A DNA stretch of 64,000 nt from Mariniblastus fucicola (GTDB lineage Bacteria; Planctomycetota; Planctomycetia; Pirellulales; Pirellulaceae): contig NZ_CP042912.1 of NCBI RefSeq assembly GCF_008087665.1, positions 6,014,001 through 6,078,000 on the forward strand, in the 5' to 3' direction. This document shows positions 16,006 to 25,939 of this stretch, in pieces. The number at the start of each line of letters is the position of its first letter. The stretch's first letter is position 1. Position numbers and translations under genes: made by a program. A model generated the notes under the pieces. The model had not been told where the DNA came from. It made no database searches and worked only from the letters and a program-made list of their open reading frames with translations.

Positions 16006-17436
16006 TTACTCTGAAGGAACGGCAACAATGCCGTACATGTTGGGCTCCGAGATAGGCGCTTCGGTGGCACCGAGCGTCACGACGCCTGGAGCATCGATAG
16101 TTTTCACCCATATCGAAAAAACATCATCGATGCTCTGGCCCGGACCGATTCCAGATGGACCCTTGTTATGCCACTGGCCGCTGGAAAAGAACGGGCCGTT
16201 GTCGAGCCCGATATCGTCACCGGTATCTTTAAAGCCATCTTTAAGCCATGAAGCAACGGGCAGTCGATTGTCAAACAGGATGTAAAGCTTGCACGGAGCA
16301 GCTATGTTGAGTTTCAATTCGATGCTGTCATCTGCTTTGTCGTTATTAAACGTCCGAACGTAATCTCCGCCCACGAGGTATGCAGGCATTCCCGATTTAT
16401 CGAGCCCGTTCCATTCGTGGCCTTCACGGTCAACAAACGCCAAAGCATCTTCACGCATGCCGTTCTGGACGATCTCGTAGTAGCTAAGCGAAGAGTCACG
16501 ATCGTAGCTGTCCCTGACTCCTTCAATCAAGACTCCGCGAGGCGTTGCTTGAGGATCGATGAACTCATCGTTTCGAATCGATTCAATCCGACTGACAGCA
16601 CCATACGCATCAAGCCTGACGGCCTCGCCCATCCTCAACCTTTGGGTCGGCTGTGGCTTGGCGCGGTAGTCGACATCAACTTCGCCTTTATAGACAACCA
16701 CATCGGTGCCCCCTTGAGGGTCGACGTTGACGCGGAACTTTGTGCCTAAATCGACAACTGTCGCCCGCGGAGCTTCAACAGAAAACCCTTCGCAGCCATC
16801 CGGAACTTCAGCCGTCAGACTTCCCAGTAACATTCTGACTTCCATTGGAGAAACAAGCTCGCAAGCAACCGGACCGTCGAGATTGACAGAGACTCCGTTG
16901 ACGTACTTGATGATCAGCCGACCTTCGACAACTCGCAGAACGTCTCCGCTGCACAATCCCGAAGTCATCGCTTCGCCGGTTTCTTCGATGAACCACTTTG
17001 CGTTATCAGATTTGACTTTGGCATGAGCAATGACGTCTGAGCGATAATTCAGATTGCCAAAACTGGCGATCGAAAGCCACGCCAAACCCAGCAGCACCAA
17101 GGATCCAAAACAAAGCAAAAACGGGTTCCCCAACGCCCCTTTGAATGCAAAAGGCGAGCTTTGGCCCGAACCACTTTCCACAGTGGGAAACAGTCGATCG
17201 CCAGACTTTTTCGGATTGCCCGGATTGCCAAGTTGACTGGAATGCCGAGAAAGTTCTCCGAGGAGAAAATCGGTTTCAATCTCACTCAAATAAAGATCCT
17301 GAGCCTTGGGATTGCCAGCAAGCATGCTCGCAAGTTCGGTGATCTCAGACTGACTAATCGACTGATCGAGCGCCGCATCCACAAGAATCATCAAGCGATC
17401 TTCGTCTATTGTTTCGTTGTTGAATCGATCTGACAT
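16006..17436 (-). CDS. FecR-like anti-sigma/sensor protein
   Basis: A 476-aa single-pass membrane protein. The cytoplasmic N-terminus (LMILVDAALDQSISQSEITEL, about residues 15-60) resembles anti-sigma helices. A membrane segment lies near residues 105-130 (FLLCFGSLVLLGLAWLSIAS), followed by a FecR domain (VSVNLDGPVACELVS, APRATVVDLGTKFRV, VVVYKGEVDV). The C-terminal 170 residues form an additional ectodomain with CKLYILFDNRLPVASWL, perhaps a jelly-roll ligand-binding module. Start ATG at 17436. It begins 27 bp after the sigma gene and 167 bp before the dehydratase, so it probably controls that sigma factor in response to an extracytoplasmic signal. Confidence 0.85.
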   Translation of the reverse strand: MSDRFNNETIDEDRLMILVDAALDQSISQSEITELASMLAGNPKAQDLYLSEIETDFLLGELSRHSSQLGNPGNPKKSGDRLFPTVESGSGQSSPFAFKGALGNPFLLCFGSLVLLGLAWLSIASFGNLNYRSDVIAHAKVKSDNAKWFIEETGEAMTSGLCSGDVLRVVEGRLIIKYVNGVSVNLDGPVACELVSPMEVRMLLGSLTAEVPDGCEGFSVEAPRATVVDLGTKFRVNVDPQGGTDVVVYKGEVDVDYRAKPQPTQRLRMGEAVRLDAYGAVSRIESIRNDEFIDPQATPRGVLIEGVRDSYDRDSSLSYYEIVQNGMREDALAFVDREGHEWNGLDKSGMPAYLVGGDYVRTFNNDKADDSIELKLNIAAPCKLYILFDNRLPVASWLKDGFKDTGDDIGLDNGPFFSSGQWHNKGPSGIGPGQSIDDVFSIWVKTIDAPGVVTLGATEAPISEPNMYGIVAVPSE

Positions 17437-17463
17437 CAATTTCTCAAGTGCTCGTTAATTCCG

Positions 17464-17988
17464 CTATTCTGCTGCCGCTTCTTTTCGCTCGACACAGACT
17501 CGCAAAAGCCGGCGTATTCGCAAAAATGCCTGCTTCAGTCCCCCTTCGGACCGACCTGTTTCGCGACTGATTTCTCTATTGGTTTCTTGGAGTTCGTATT
17601 TTCTCAATACAAGTTCCTGGTCCTTCTCGGCCAACAAGCTCATGCACTGCTCAAGGTAAGTCTTGCGACCTTCAATGAGAGAATCTCGATCCTCCAGCTT
17701 CCTTGCCAATTCGTACACCACGTTTGAATCGAAATGGAGCCAGGATTTGGAGTTGCGGGTCTTCAAATAGCTCAGCGTCTGAAACTTCGCGATGGTTCTC
17801 GCCCACGCCAAAAAATTTGAGCCTGGCTGGAATTCGTCCCGCTTCGTCCAGATGATTTTGTTCGTCTCTTGAAGAATATCCTCGGCAGCATCATGGTTAG
17901 GATAAATCCCAAAGATGAAGAAAAGCAACTGCCTTTGATACTGTGCCACCAAGTCGCGAATGAGATTTTCCTGGGTGTCGTCGCTCAA
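17464..17988 (-). CDS. ECF sigma-70 factor, planctomycete type
   Basis: A 174-aa sigma factor with region 2 (LVAQYQRQLLFFIFGIYPNHDAAEDILQ, then NFLAWARTIAK) and region 4 (ELVLRKYELQETNREISRETGRSEGGLKQAFLRIRRLLRVCV). The length and the EDILQETNKIIW variant match the Rhodopirellula/Verrucomicrobium ECF family. It directs RNA polymerase to its own promoters when released by the partner anti-sigma protein. It is the first gene of the minus-strand cluster; the next gene encodes a FecR-like protein. No upstream promoter of its own is obvious. Confidence 0.92.
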   Translation of the reverse strand: MSDDTQENLIRDLVAQYQRQLLFFIFGIYPNHDAAEDILQETNKIIWTKRDEFQPGSNFLAWARTIAKFQTLSYLKTRNSKSWLHFDSNVVYELARKLEDRDSLIEGRKTYLEQCMSLLAEKDQELVLRKYELQETNREISRETGRSEGGLKQAFLRIRRLLRVCVERKEAAAE

Positions 17989-18330
17989 CGAATTCTCGTG
18001 CCTGGGGATTTCTATTTCGGCATGGCAGCTGTCACGTGAGCGCTACCTACTTGCCCGTTATTCAAATGCAGAATGGCCGGAAACGAGCCAGTATGGGTCA
18101 AGGATACAACCTCAATCGACCTTGCGTATTAGCTTGCAAAACTTCTCGGCGTTCTTTTCGACGATTTCCCTTTTTTCTCGTTAACGGAGGTCGGGGAATG
18201 GCTATCAAGATAGTATCCCCCACAACCCCGCATCAACGGCAATTGATGCGACATTATACGTTCCGTGTTGGGAAAACTGATTGCCGTTCAACAATTCATC
18301 TAATTCTTCCCCCTATTTAAAGTTTGAACA
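17989..18330. other. divergent intergenic region
   Basis: 342 bp between the sigma-factor gene and the first DUF1559 gene. A 40-codon plus-strand ORF at 18198-18320 has GGAGG upstream but no family resemblance and is not called. No convincing promoter boxes or hairpin were found; regulators of both clusters should bind here. Confidence 0.5.
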
Positions 18331-19329
18331 ATGTTTAGAAATAAAAAGCGTGGATTCACGCTGGTGGAACTTTTGGTGGTCATTGCGATCATCGGGATTC
18401 TGATAGGAATGTTGTTGCCAGCCGTTCAGCAGGTGAGAGAGGCTGCACGACGGACTCAGTGCATGAACAATTTGCGGCAATCGACACTGGCAGCGCTGAA
18501 TTACGAATCGGCCCACATGACGTTTCCTGGTGGAAACTTCTACGGTGGTGGACCTTGGGGGCACTCATTCTGGGTTCAGATGCTGCCATTCATCGAGCAG
18601 GGCAACTTGGCCAGGGGTTACGATCTGACCACAGGCGGCTGGACCGGCGGAGCGGGAAATACCAATCCAAACAAGATCTGGCTTACGGAGAATCGGACAG
18701 CAATGCCTTTCCTGCTTTGCCCTTCGTCAGACCTTCCTCAGTTTCCAGTAAACTACTCTGGCTACGACAGCGACGACTTTGCCGGCACAAGCAATGGGGA
18801 TGACGACATTGCAGGAATGTTGGCATGCTACGCCGGAGTCATGGGCTCCAGCGAACACAGGACTGCTTTCGAAGCCAGAGGTGGAATCGCCAGTAAAGGC
18901 GGAATTCTCGTAAAGCAGAGTGCGGAGTTTGAAAATCCCGGCGTCGGTTTTGGTGAAATTAGCGACGGTTCCTCCAACACGATATTACTCGCTGAACAAT
19001 CCGCCTGGATGTTCAATGACGATGGCGAGAGGGTTGACTGTAGAGCGGATGGCAACCACGGATTTAACATGGGCGGAAGCTATTGGAACATCCGTCCGTT
19101 CAATCTGATCTCAATCCGGCACCCGATTAATGAACTGGTGATTTCCCGCGCTGTGGGATCCTCAGGCAACGTCGGCCCCAATCGGCCGATTCATTCGGCA
19201 CACCCTGGCGGCGCAGTCGTAAGTGTCGGCGATGGTTCGGTCCACTTTCTTAACGACGACACAACGCTTCAAGTGCTGTTTGATCTCGCTGATAAAGATG
19301 ACGGCAACGTCGTTAGCGTATTGGAGTAG
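18331..19329 (+). CDS. DUF1559 pilin-like protein (copy 1)
   Basis: A 332-aa protein with a type IV prepilin leader at the N-terminus ([21 protein letters not shown]), cleaved by a prepilin peptidase after the G. The DUF1559 domain follows ([21 protein letters not shown] to the end). Conserved end motifs are [16 protein letters not shown]-like (here [14 protein letters not shown]) and [21 protein letters not shown]. Members are abundant, exported pseudopilin-like surface proteins in planctomycetes. It is followed 138 bp later by a small lipoprotein, a pair repeated at 24278. Confidence 0.9.
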   Translation: MFRNKKRGFTLVELLVVIAIIGILIGMLLPAVQQVREAARRTQCMNNLRQSTLAALNYESAHMTFPGGNFYGGGPWGHSFWVQMLPFIEQGNLARGYDLTTGGWTGGAGNTNPNKIWLTENRTAMPFLLCPSSDLPQFPVNYSGYDSDDFAGTSNGDDDIAGMLACYAGVMGSSEHRTAFEARGGIASKGGILVKQSAEFENPGVGFGEISDGSSNTILLAEQSAWMFNDDGERVDCRADGNHGFNMGGSYWNIRPFNLISIRHPINELVISRAVGSSGNVGPNRPIHSAHPGGAVVSVGDGSVHFLNDDTTLQVLFDLADKDDGNVVSVLE

Positions 19330-19347
19330 CCCGCCATTGGCCGGACG

Positions 19348-19373
19348 CCTGCAGGTCTGTCCAAGCCTGCAGG
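19348..19373 (+). terminator. possible hairpin after DUF1559 copy 1
   Basis: Two copies of the self-complementary octamer CCTGCAGG (19348-19355 and 19366-19373) can pair as an 8-bp stem with a 10-base loop, followed by TTTCT. It lies 19 bp past the stop codon. The short T-run makes it a weak terminator. Confidence 0.4.
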
Positions 19374-19467
19374 TTTCTGCGCAAGCGGAGCTGCAAACCT
19401 TCGAATCCGGTTTCGTGAACGACTCTAGTGAAGTCGTGAAGTTCGTTCGTCAGTCAGTATTTAGAAA

Positions 19468-19872
19468 ATGGAGAATTCGTTGTCCCGAGCCTTTCGAAAC
19501 GCGAGCGTGTTTTGCCTGCTGTTGTTCATCGTTCCAATGATTGGATGTGGAGATCCGGGCCCGCCGACTGGTGACTTGTCCGGCACTGTTTACTTCAATG
19601 ACGAAATTGTCGGGGATTGTCGGGTGATGGTTTACAGCCAGAACACGAAACGATGGCTGGGCGCCAAAGTTGATCTTGAGGGAAAGTTCAAGATCACCGA
19701 GGTACCAACCGGCGAGTATCAGGTGGCGGTTGGCCAACGGACCACCAACGCCGCAACAGAGGAGCCTTTCGACGAACGAATTCCCAAGCCGTTTCGTGAT
19801 GTAGAGACGAGCGGCTTTGTCGTTGCGGTCGAAGAAGGCGAGAATACGATTTCACTCAAAATGAGCAAATGA
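19468..19872 (+). CDS. small lipoprotein with carboxypeptidase-regulatory-like fold (copy 1)
   Basis: A 134-aa protein. The N-terminal hydrophobic segment ends in a lipobox-like MIGC, so the mature protein is probably lipidated and anchored to a membrane. The rest is a small beta-sandwich of the carboxypeptidase-regulatory/transthyretin-like type: LSGTVYFNDEIVGDCRVMVY, GKFKITEVPTGEYQVAVG. It follows DUF1559 copy 1, and a paralogue of identical length follows copy 2 at 25238. The pair probably functions together at the cell surface. Confidence 0.8.
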   Translation: MENSLSRAFRNASVFCLLLFIVPMIGCGDPGPPTGDLSGTVYFNDEIVGDCRVMVYSQNTKRWLGAKVDLEGKFKITEVPTGEYQVAVGQRTTNAATEEPFDERIPKPFRDVETSGFVVAVEEGENTISLKMSK

Positions 19873-20107
19873 CTGGTTCTCGCAGCCTCTGAAAGTGAAA
19901 AATCTACCTACAACACCCGTGACTGAGAATTTCCGACAATTTTGTCTGTTTAGCGTTAACCCTACCTCTTCGGCAGCTATTCAGTTGTAAGCCAACGCTC
20001 TGCATTGGGTATCATTGCAGCCACAGAAGGATTTAGTGGATGTTTCGTTGGCAACAATTGAAATGCTCTGAAACACCACTTCTGAAAACTATTTTTAGGT
20101 TAACAAC

Positions 20108-20893
20108 ATGAAACCCACCTTTTGCTTCGCAATCGCCGCAATATGCGGCATATTCGCCTCATCCGCCAACGCGGATACTGTAGCTTGGCAGCCATCCGTC
20201 AACATGTACCAAGGTTCTACTGTTGAAACTTTTGTCAGCACCAACGGCACTCTTGCTTCGGCGTTGAACGCTTCGGGAGACACTTCCGGTGACGAGGATA
20301 CGACGGTAAACGGGGTCGCATTCATCGGCGCTGGAAACGGCGTCGCTGTCGGAACCACTGAGACAATCACAATCAATGGAGGAACCGACAACGTTGGTTC
20401 TTTTGGTGATGGTGAGTTCACCAGCAACGGCCCCATCTTTCACCTGATCCGCGGAGGAGTTTTCGGAGTCAACTCTGTAACACTTTCCGGTTTGCAAGCC
20501 GGTGAAACTTACGAGATTCAGGTCTTTTCGAACGACGCAAGGACTTCTCGGAACAACACGACGCAGCTTGGGCTAGGTGATGGAACTGGCGTTCTAGCTC
20601 CGTTGGTATCTCTTGAGTCGAACAATAGCCCTGCTGATGGGTCTGACTCGTCTGATGCTGAGCCTAACGCTGGAGATTCAATTCTTGGAACGTTCACGTC
20701 AACTGGCGTAGATGTGACGTTCAACACTTTCGGAACTGGCGATGGTGGAGCGACTTGGTCGCAAGGTGCAGGACAGTCTCTCGTCAACGGCGTACAACTG
20801 CGAATTATTCCTTCAACTGTTCCTGAGCCAGGATCGCTTGCTCTTATTGGCATGGGAGTCTTTGGCCTGGTTGCTCGTCGTCGACGCAAGTAA
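20108..20893 (+). CDS. PEP-CTERM secreted protein
   Basis: A 261-aa protein with a signal peptide ending ANADT and a C-terminal PEP-CTERM sorting tag (VPEPGSLALIGMGVFG, then an Arg cluster RRRRK), which exosortase systems recognise. The middle is a Gly/Ser/Thr-rich beta domain with TTVNGVAFIG, LSGLQAGETYEIQVFSND and LVNGVQLRI. The same pattern recurs at the N-terminus of the CotH giant at 49189. Likely surface or matrix protein. Followed by a strong terminator. Confidence 0.85.
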   Translation: MKPTFCFAIAAICGIFASSANADTVAWQPSVNMYQGSTVETFVSTNGTLASALNASGDTSGDEDTTVNGVAFIGAGNGVAVGTTETITINGGTDNVGSFGDGEFTSNGPIFHLIRGGVFGVNSVTLSGLQAGETYEIQVFSNDARTSRNNTTQLGLGDGTGVLAPLVSLESNNSPADGSDSSDAEPNAGDSILGTFTSTGVDVTFNTFGTGDGGATWSQGAGQSLVNGVQLRIIPSTVPEPGSLALIGMGVFGLVARRRRK

Positions 20894-20898
20894 GTTCG

Positions 20899-21420
20899 AT
20901 GAATGAGAATCGATTTCGATCAAGGCGAGCTTTTAGCTCGCCTTTTTTTGTTTCGCCGAAGACATCGACAGGAAAGGACGACGCGGATCAACGCTCAATG
21001 TTGTTGTCGATTGACGTTGAGTTCGAAGGAGATGTGCAGATAGAAAGCTCAGCCTTTGCATTACAAACTACCGGCAGCACGCCCGTTGATTTGACTTTTG
21101 CCACCTCAAACTCCAGCCGCAACACGATTGCCTCGCTTTCATTTTCAGGCAACAACACGGAAGCTACTGGCTCCCTCGTTGATGGCAACTACCAACTGAC
21201 TATCAATGGCGATGGCGTCGTGGATTCTCCCAGCAACAGCTTTGATTTAGACCGTGACGGTATTCCCGGAGGCCAAATTGTTTTCGGGGACGAAGATATC
21301 GAGAGCCTGTATCGTCTGTTCGACGATGTCAATCAAAGCCGGAGAGCGGATATATTTGATTTGCTGGGGTTCCGGCAGACTTACCTCAAGACACTCGTGT
21401 TTGACAACGGATTCTCATAA
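20899..21420 (+). pseudogene. orphan dockerin-like C-terminal fragment
   Basis: The frame from about 20989 to the stop at 21420 matches the C-terminal module of the big secreted proteins at 45348 and 49189: QRSMLLSIDVEFEGDV, then SLVDGNYQLTINGDGVVD and one dockerin-like repeat DIFDLLGFRQTY. The signal peptide and catalytic part that should precede it are absent, and the first 30 codons span the terminator of the previous gene. So this is the tail of a lost gene. Its stop codon overlaps the ATG of the fucosidase gene (TAATG). Confidence 0.75.
20923..20949 (+). terminator. rho-independent terminator after the PEP-CTERM gene
   Basis: AGGCGAGC, loop TTTTA, GCTCGCCT and then a run of T form a GC-rich 8-bp stem with a T-tract, 30 bp after the stop codon. 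Textbook intrinsic terminator. The dockerin-like ORF starting at 20899 would run across it. Confidence 0.85.
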
Positions 21421-23828
21421 TGAAGACTATGCTTTGCGGCCATCTCAACGTCATCGCTTTGGCGTTGGCTCTTGTTTCATCAGCTTTCTCCTCTTCATTT
21501 GTGTATGCTCAAAAGCACAAGATGGACGAGGCCTTCAACCCCGTTGCGACTGCCAAGTTTGTCGACGAAGCCGAACCGCCAGTTGAACCGCTGACGTTGT
21601 GGTATCGCAAACCGGCACTCAAATGGGAAACCGAAGCGCTGCCCGTTGGCAATGGCCGGATGGGGGCGATGGTTTTTGGTGGAGTCGATCGCGAGCGAAT
21701 TCAGTTTAATGAAGAAACTGTTTGGGACGGCGAATACATTGATCGACATAGCCCTGATGGCCTCAAGGCCCTTCCGGAAATCCAACGCCTGTTGTTCGAG
21801 GGCCAGAACAAGAAGGCTTCGAAGTTAGCCGGCAAGATGATGGGGAACCCCAAAAGGATCAAGTCCTACCAAACGCTGGGCGATCTGTTGCTAGACTTTC
21901 CCGACGCCGATGAAGTTGCCAAGTATCGTCGCGATCTCGACCTCACCAACGGGATCACAAACGTCAGTTATCGTGTGAACGGAATCACCTACACTCGCGA
22001 AGTATTGGCAAGCTATCCAGACCAGGTGATTGTGGTTCACTTGACCGCTGACAAGCCCGGGAAGATCAGTTTTTCAGCTCGGTTTGATCGTCGCGACGCG
22101 TCGTACAGTTCTGGCAAGGACAATCGGATTATCCTTCGCGGCAAACTGAAACTGGATTACGAAGCCCAGTTGGTTCCGATTGTTGATGGAGGAACAGTAA
22201 GCTCTAAAGACGGTATCCTGAAAATCGAAAATGCGAACGAAGTAACATTGCTGCTCAATGGCGCGACCAGTTTTGTTAACGCACAGGACCTCACGGGCGA
22301 TGCGACGGCAAATTGCGAGTCGCCTCTGAAGGTGGCTGCAAAGAAAAGTTTCCAACAACTGCGTACGAATCATATTGAGGACTACCAGCGGCTGTTCAGT
22401 CGCGTCAAGCTCGACGTCGGAACCAGCAAGGCCGCCGCCAGACCGACCAACGAGCGAATCGCCAATCTTAAAAAGAAGGAAGTCAAAGATCTCGATCCAC
22501 AACTCGCGGCGCTTTACTTCCAGTTCGGCCGTTACCTGTTAATCTCCAGCTCGCGACCGGGTTTCCTTCCGGCCAACTTGCAAGGAAAGTGGTGCCAGAA
22601 TTACAAGGCACCGTGGAGCAGCGACTACCATCTCAACATCAATTTCCAAATGAACTATTGGCCAGTTCAAACCACCAACTTGGCCGAATGTCATCAACCC
22701 TACTTTGACTACGTCGAAAGCCTCGTTCCCTTTGGTGAAACAACAGCCAAAGAACTCTACGCAGCGGATGGGTGGGTTGTCCATCACCTCTCTGACATCT
22801 TCGGCAAGACGACTCCGGCCGATGGAGTTCACGGCGTGTGGCCGATGGGAGCAGCTTGGCTTTCGCGGCAATTTATGGAGCACTATCGATTCAGCGGCGA
22901 TCGAGAGTTTCTGGCAACACGCGCCTATCCGATGATGAAAAGAGCTTCAGAGTTCATTCTGGACTTTTTGATTGAAGCTCCGGAAGGATCGGCTGGAGCC
23001 GGGCGACTGGTTTCCAATCCGTCTCACTCTCCGGAAAACTCTTTCATCAAAACGGATGGCACACAGTCCGTGTTCACCTACGCTTCCACGATGGACCTTC
23101 AAATCATCCATGGGCTATTCACGAACGTGCTGGAAGCAAATCGCATCCTTGGACAGGACGAACCATTCGATAAAGAGTTTTGTCAACACGTCGAATCCGC
23201 GATGGAGCGTTTGCAGCCGATGCAAATTAGCGAAAAAACAGGACGCCTTCAGGAGTGGATCGAAGACTATGCCGAAGCCCAACCAAAACACCGTCACGTT
23301 TCGCATCTGTTTGGCTTGCATCCGGGCCGGCAGATTACGGCTCAGGGAACGCCCGATTTTTACGAAGCCGCCCGCAAGACTTTGGAAGCTCGTGGCGATC
23401 GCAGCACGGGATGGAGCATGGCCTGGAAGATCAATTTCTGGTCACGGCTTCACGATGGCAATCGGGCTCACAAACTGCTGATGACGTTGCTAACAAAGGG
23501 AACACTGACAAACCTTTTTGATACTCATCCTCCATTTCAAATCGATGGCAACTTTGGTGGCACAGCCGCGATCGCAGAAATGTTGCTGCAAAGTCACGCC
23601 GATGAAATCGAAATCCTGCCGGCTCTTCCAGATGCATGGCCGACAGGATCCGTTTCCGGCTTGCGAGCCCGCGGTGGATTCGAAGTCGATATCGCCTGGA
23701 AAGACGGAAAGCTCACGCAAGCAACGATCCGCTCGCTGCTGGGCAATCCATTGAAGCTGCGATACGGTAAGAAGACGGCCAACTTGGAAATCGCGAAAGG
23801 CGACACGGCCCATTGGACTGGTGAATAG
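21420..23828 (+). CDS. GH95 alpha-L-fucosidase
   Basis: Removes alpha-L-fucose (some members act on L-galactose) by an inverting mechanism. An 802-aa protein with a signal peptide ([14 protein letters not shown]) and a complete GH95 core: [15 protein letters not shown] near the N-terminus, [21 protein letters not shown] with the two catalytic-site Asn, [10 protein letters not shown] with the general acid Glu, and [19 protein letters not shown] with the conserved Asp. The (alpha/alpha)6 barrel is intact. It overlaps the stop codon of the dockerin-like fragment. A 28-codon relic of a second GH95 lies at 25707. Confidence 0.95.
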   Translation: MKTMLCGHLNVIALALALVSSAFSSSFVYAQKHKMDEAFNPVATAKFVDEAEPPVEPLTLWYRKPALKWETEALPVGNGRMGAMVFGGVDRERIQFNEETVWDGEYIDRHSPDGLKALPEIQRLLFEGQNKKASKLAGKMMGNPKRIKSYQTLGDLLLDFPDADEVAKYRRDLDLTNGITNVSYRVNGITYTREVLASYPDQVIVVHLTADKPGKISFSARFDRRDASYSSGKDNRIILRGKLKLDYEAQLVPIVDGGTVSSKDGILKIENANEVTLLLNGATSFVNAQDLTGDATANCESPLKVAAKKSFQQLRTNHIEDYQRLFSRVKLDVGTSKAAARPTNERIANLKKKEVKDLDPQLAALYFQFGRYLLISSSRPGFLPANLQGKWCQNYKAPWSSDYHLNINFQMNYWPVQTTNLAECHQPYFDYVESLVPFGETTAKELYAADGWVVHHLSDIFGKTTPADGVHGVWPMGAAWLSRQFMEHYRFSGDREFLATRAYPMMKRASEFILDFLIEAPEGSAGAGRLVSNPSHSPENSFIKTDGTQSVFTYASTMDLQIIHGLFTNVLEANRILGQDEPFDKEFCQHVESAMERLQPMQISEKTGRLQEWIEDYAEAQPKHRHVSHLFGLHPGRQITAQGTPDFYEAARKTLEARGDRSTGWSMAWKINFWSRLHDGNRAHKLLMTLLTKGTLTNLFDTHPPFQIDGNFGGTAAIAEMLLQSHADEIEILPALPDAWPTGSVSGLRARGGFEVDIAWKDGKLTQATIRSLLGNPLKLRYGKKTANLEIAKGDTAHWTGE

Positions 23829-24277
23829 GTCAAATTCGATTCTGCGTTTCGAACGAAGAGTGACAAAAAACAGGATGCTTACGGATTGTTGGTAGTGAGC
23901 CGATCTGTTCCGACTTCGAGACCTGTCGAATATCGCTTGGCCCTCGACTGCCCTTGACTGATCACCTTTTCGAGAGCCAGCTCCGTGGAATGTGTTGGAT
24001 TGTCGAAATGTGGCAGGGGCTCTGACAACGATCGATCGCCCTCCCGGTAACGCAAGCACGCCAGAACGTTTCGGTTTCCAAAAAAATTCATTTCCCCGCT
24101 AACTTGGCTCCTGTTCTGCCTATGCAGCCTATGTAGACGATAGCCCCAAGAAATAATGCGTTGTGGCGACTGAACTTACATTGCCAGCACTCCGCACGGA
24201 ATTTTGTGTCACAACGACTCGAGGTCCGACAAGTCAGCTCGAATCATCATTCATTCTTCCCTATTGAAAATATAGCA
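23829..24277. other. intergenic region before DUF1559 copy 2
   Basis: 449 bp. A minus-strand ORF of 70 codons (23879-24091) has no Shine-Dalgarno and a Ser/Arg-rich sequence; it is not called. The leader just before the DUF1559 copy 2 start (TTCTTCCCTATTGAAAATATAGCA) resembles that before copy 1, consistent with duplication of the unit including its upstream region. Confidence 0.5.
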
Positions 24278-25260
24278 ATGCGAAAAAACGTAAAACAGGG
24301 TTTCACGTTGGTGGAACTACTGGTGGTCATTGCGATCATCGGAATCCTGATTGGGATGCGACTGCCTGCGGTTCAGCAGGTTCGCGAAGCAGCTCGACGG
24401 ACTCAATGCGCAAACAATTTGAGACAGGCAACTTCAGCTCTCTTAAATCACGAATCTGCGCATATGGAATTTCCTGAGGGTAACAACAACCCCATGAGCC
24501 CTATTGGGCACTCGTTTTGGTGTGAAGCGATGCCATTTTTCGAGCAAAACAATTTGGCGGCTATGTACGACCTAAATGCAAGTGGTTGGACCGGTGGAGC
24601 CGACTACGGAAGCCGCCCCAACGGCGCGGCGTTGCGCGACAGAACCATTCCTCTTTTGCTTTGTCCGGCGTCGGCGATGCCCGTTTTCGCCCTCGGAGCT
24701 TACGGAAGCGATACGGAAGTGGAAGGCAATTGGCCTAGCGACGATATCGAAGCGCCCACAGGCATGCCCCCAGTTACACAGGAATCGCAGGCTCTGTAGA
24801 AGCGTCCCGGCAATACGAAGGCAGAAATGGATCAACAATCAGCCTCGGCGGGATGTTGATCAACGAAGACGGAGTCACCTTTGGTGACATTGGCGATGGC
24901 TCGTCAAACACTCTTTTGCTGGGCGAGCAATCGGACTTCATAGTCCATGATGATCGTCAGAAAACCGATGCCCGAAGCAATCTGGGACATGGCTTCAACG
25001 CCGGAGCCAGATCGAGACCTCGTAATCGAATGTTGAACATTACTACGATCAGCGCTCCGATCAATGAGAAAATATTATCTCGTGTCGTCGGCGCGGCGGA
25101 ACATGGGGCCGATAAGCCGCTTCTATCTGCCCATCCTGGCGGCGTAAACGTTAGCTTGTCAGATGGTTCAGTGCACTTCTTGAATGAAGGCCTTGATCTT
25201 GCGACTCTATTCAATCTTGCAGACAGGAATGATGGGAATGTCACCTCAATTGATCAGTAG
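24278..25260 (+). pseudogene. DUF1559 pilin-like protein (copy 2), frameshifted
   Basis: Starts [15 protein letters not shown] with the prepilin leader at 24278. The first part ends in an out-of-frame stop at 24797-24799. One base earlier or later in the five-C run at about 24766-24770 restores the frame: after GMPP the correct reading is [15 protein letters not shown], leading into GGMLINEDGVTFGDIGDGSSNTLLLGEQSDF and [21 protein letters not shown] to the stop at 25260. A single-base indel in a homopolymer is either a real mutation or a sequencing error. Confidence 0.8.
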
Positions 25261-25642
25261 AAACGGGCGAGTGATTGCATCCGCAATGCTCATGCTTATC
25301 GCATTCTCTTTTGCGGGTTGTGGGCCAGCGCCTGAACCCGTGGGTGTTCTGTCCGGAAGTGTGACGTCCGGAGATGAATTGATTGGGGATTGCAAAGTGG
25401 CGATTTACAATGCTGTCAGCAAGAGGTCTATTGCGGCAACAGTTGATTCGTCAGGATCATATAGAATGCAGGATATACCTCTTGGCGAATACGAGGTTTG
25501 GGTCTACCCAAAGGCTACCGACTCTGTGGAAGAAATTCCTGATCCAAGGATCCCGATGAAATATCGCAGCGGGAAGACCAGTGGATTAGAGGTTTCAATC
25601 TCTTCAACTGATGAAGTCGTTTACAACATCGATTTAAAATGA
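25238..25642 (+). CDS. small lipoprotein with carboxypeptidase-regulatory-like fold (copy 2)
   Basis: A 134-aa paralogue of the 19468 lipoprotein. The start at 25238 (MSPQLIS) overlaps the end of the DUF1559 gene; other ATGs lie 6-9 bp upstream. A hydrophobic segment ends in the lipobox-like FAGC. The beta-sandwich part reads LSGSVTSGDELIGDCKVAIYN, YRMQDIPLGEYEVWVYP and YRSGKTSGLEVSIS, clearly the same family as copy 1. Overlap suggests co-translation with the DUF1559 gene when that is intact. Confidence 0.8.
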   Translation: MSPQLISRNGRVIASAMLMLIAFSFAGCGPAPEPVGVLSGSVTSGDELIGDCKVAIYNAVSKRSIAATVDSSGSYRMQDIPLGEYEVWVYPKATDSVEEIPDPRIPMKYRSGKTSGLEVSISSTDEVVYNIDLK

Positions 25643-25706
25643 CTGCGATTCGGATTTGGCCGTCCGCAGTTACGGTCAATAGAAAAGTTTGCTGACGGAC
25701 AAACAG

Positions 25707-25790
25707 TCGAAGCCACAATAGGGTAAAGAATCGACCGACCTGGAAATCGCCAAAGACAAAACGACCTCTTGGACCAGCAAATGGGTTTAA
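25707..25790 (+). pseudogene. relic of a GH95 alpha-L-fucosidase C-terminus
   Basis: The last 28 codons before the TAA at 25788-25790 match the end of the intact GH95 at 21420: there [25 protein letters not shown], here GKESTDLEIAKDKTTSWTSK after a TAC-to-TAG change at the tyrosine. DNA identity over AAGCxxCxATAxGGTAA is evident. Nothing upstream of this survives, so the second GH95 was almost wholly deleted. Confidence 0.7.
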
Positions 25791-25939
25791 AGCGACACCC
25801 GCGCAATGCATGATTCCAGCCGTAAGAGCGAATTCGGCATGGCTTGCAGCCGCGTACCCGAAACCTGGGTAGTGGACCATGCGGAAACTGTTTTTTAACT
25901 TTGACGATTGCATCCAAGTACGAACCACGTCGTGCCCGA

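Noticed and set aside
18198-18320. A 40-codon plus-strand ORF with GGAGG upstream
   Set aside because: No recognisable sequence and the ORF ends just before DUF1559 copy 1; the purine-rich stretch is probably chance.
23879-24091. A 70-codon minus-strand ORF between the fucosidase and DUF1559 copy 2
   Set aside because: No Shine-Dalgarno, Ser/Arg-rich and unlike any family; possibly part of a dispersed repeat, but that cannot be shown here.
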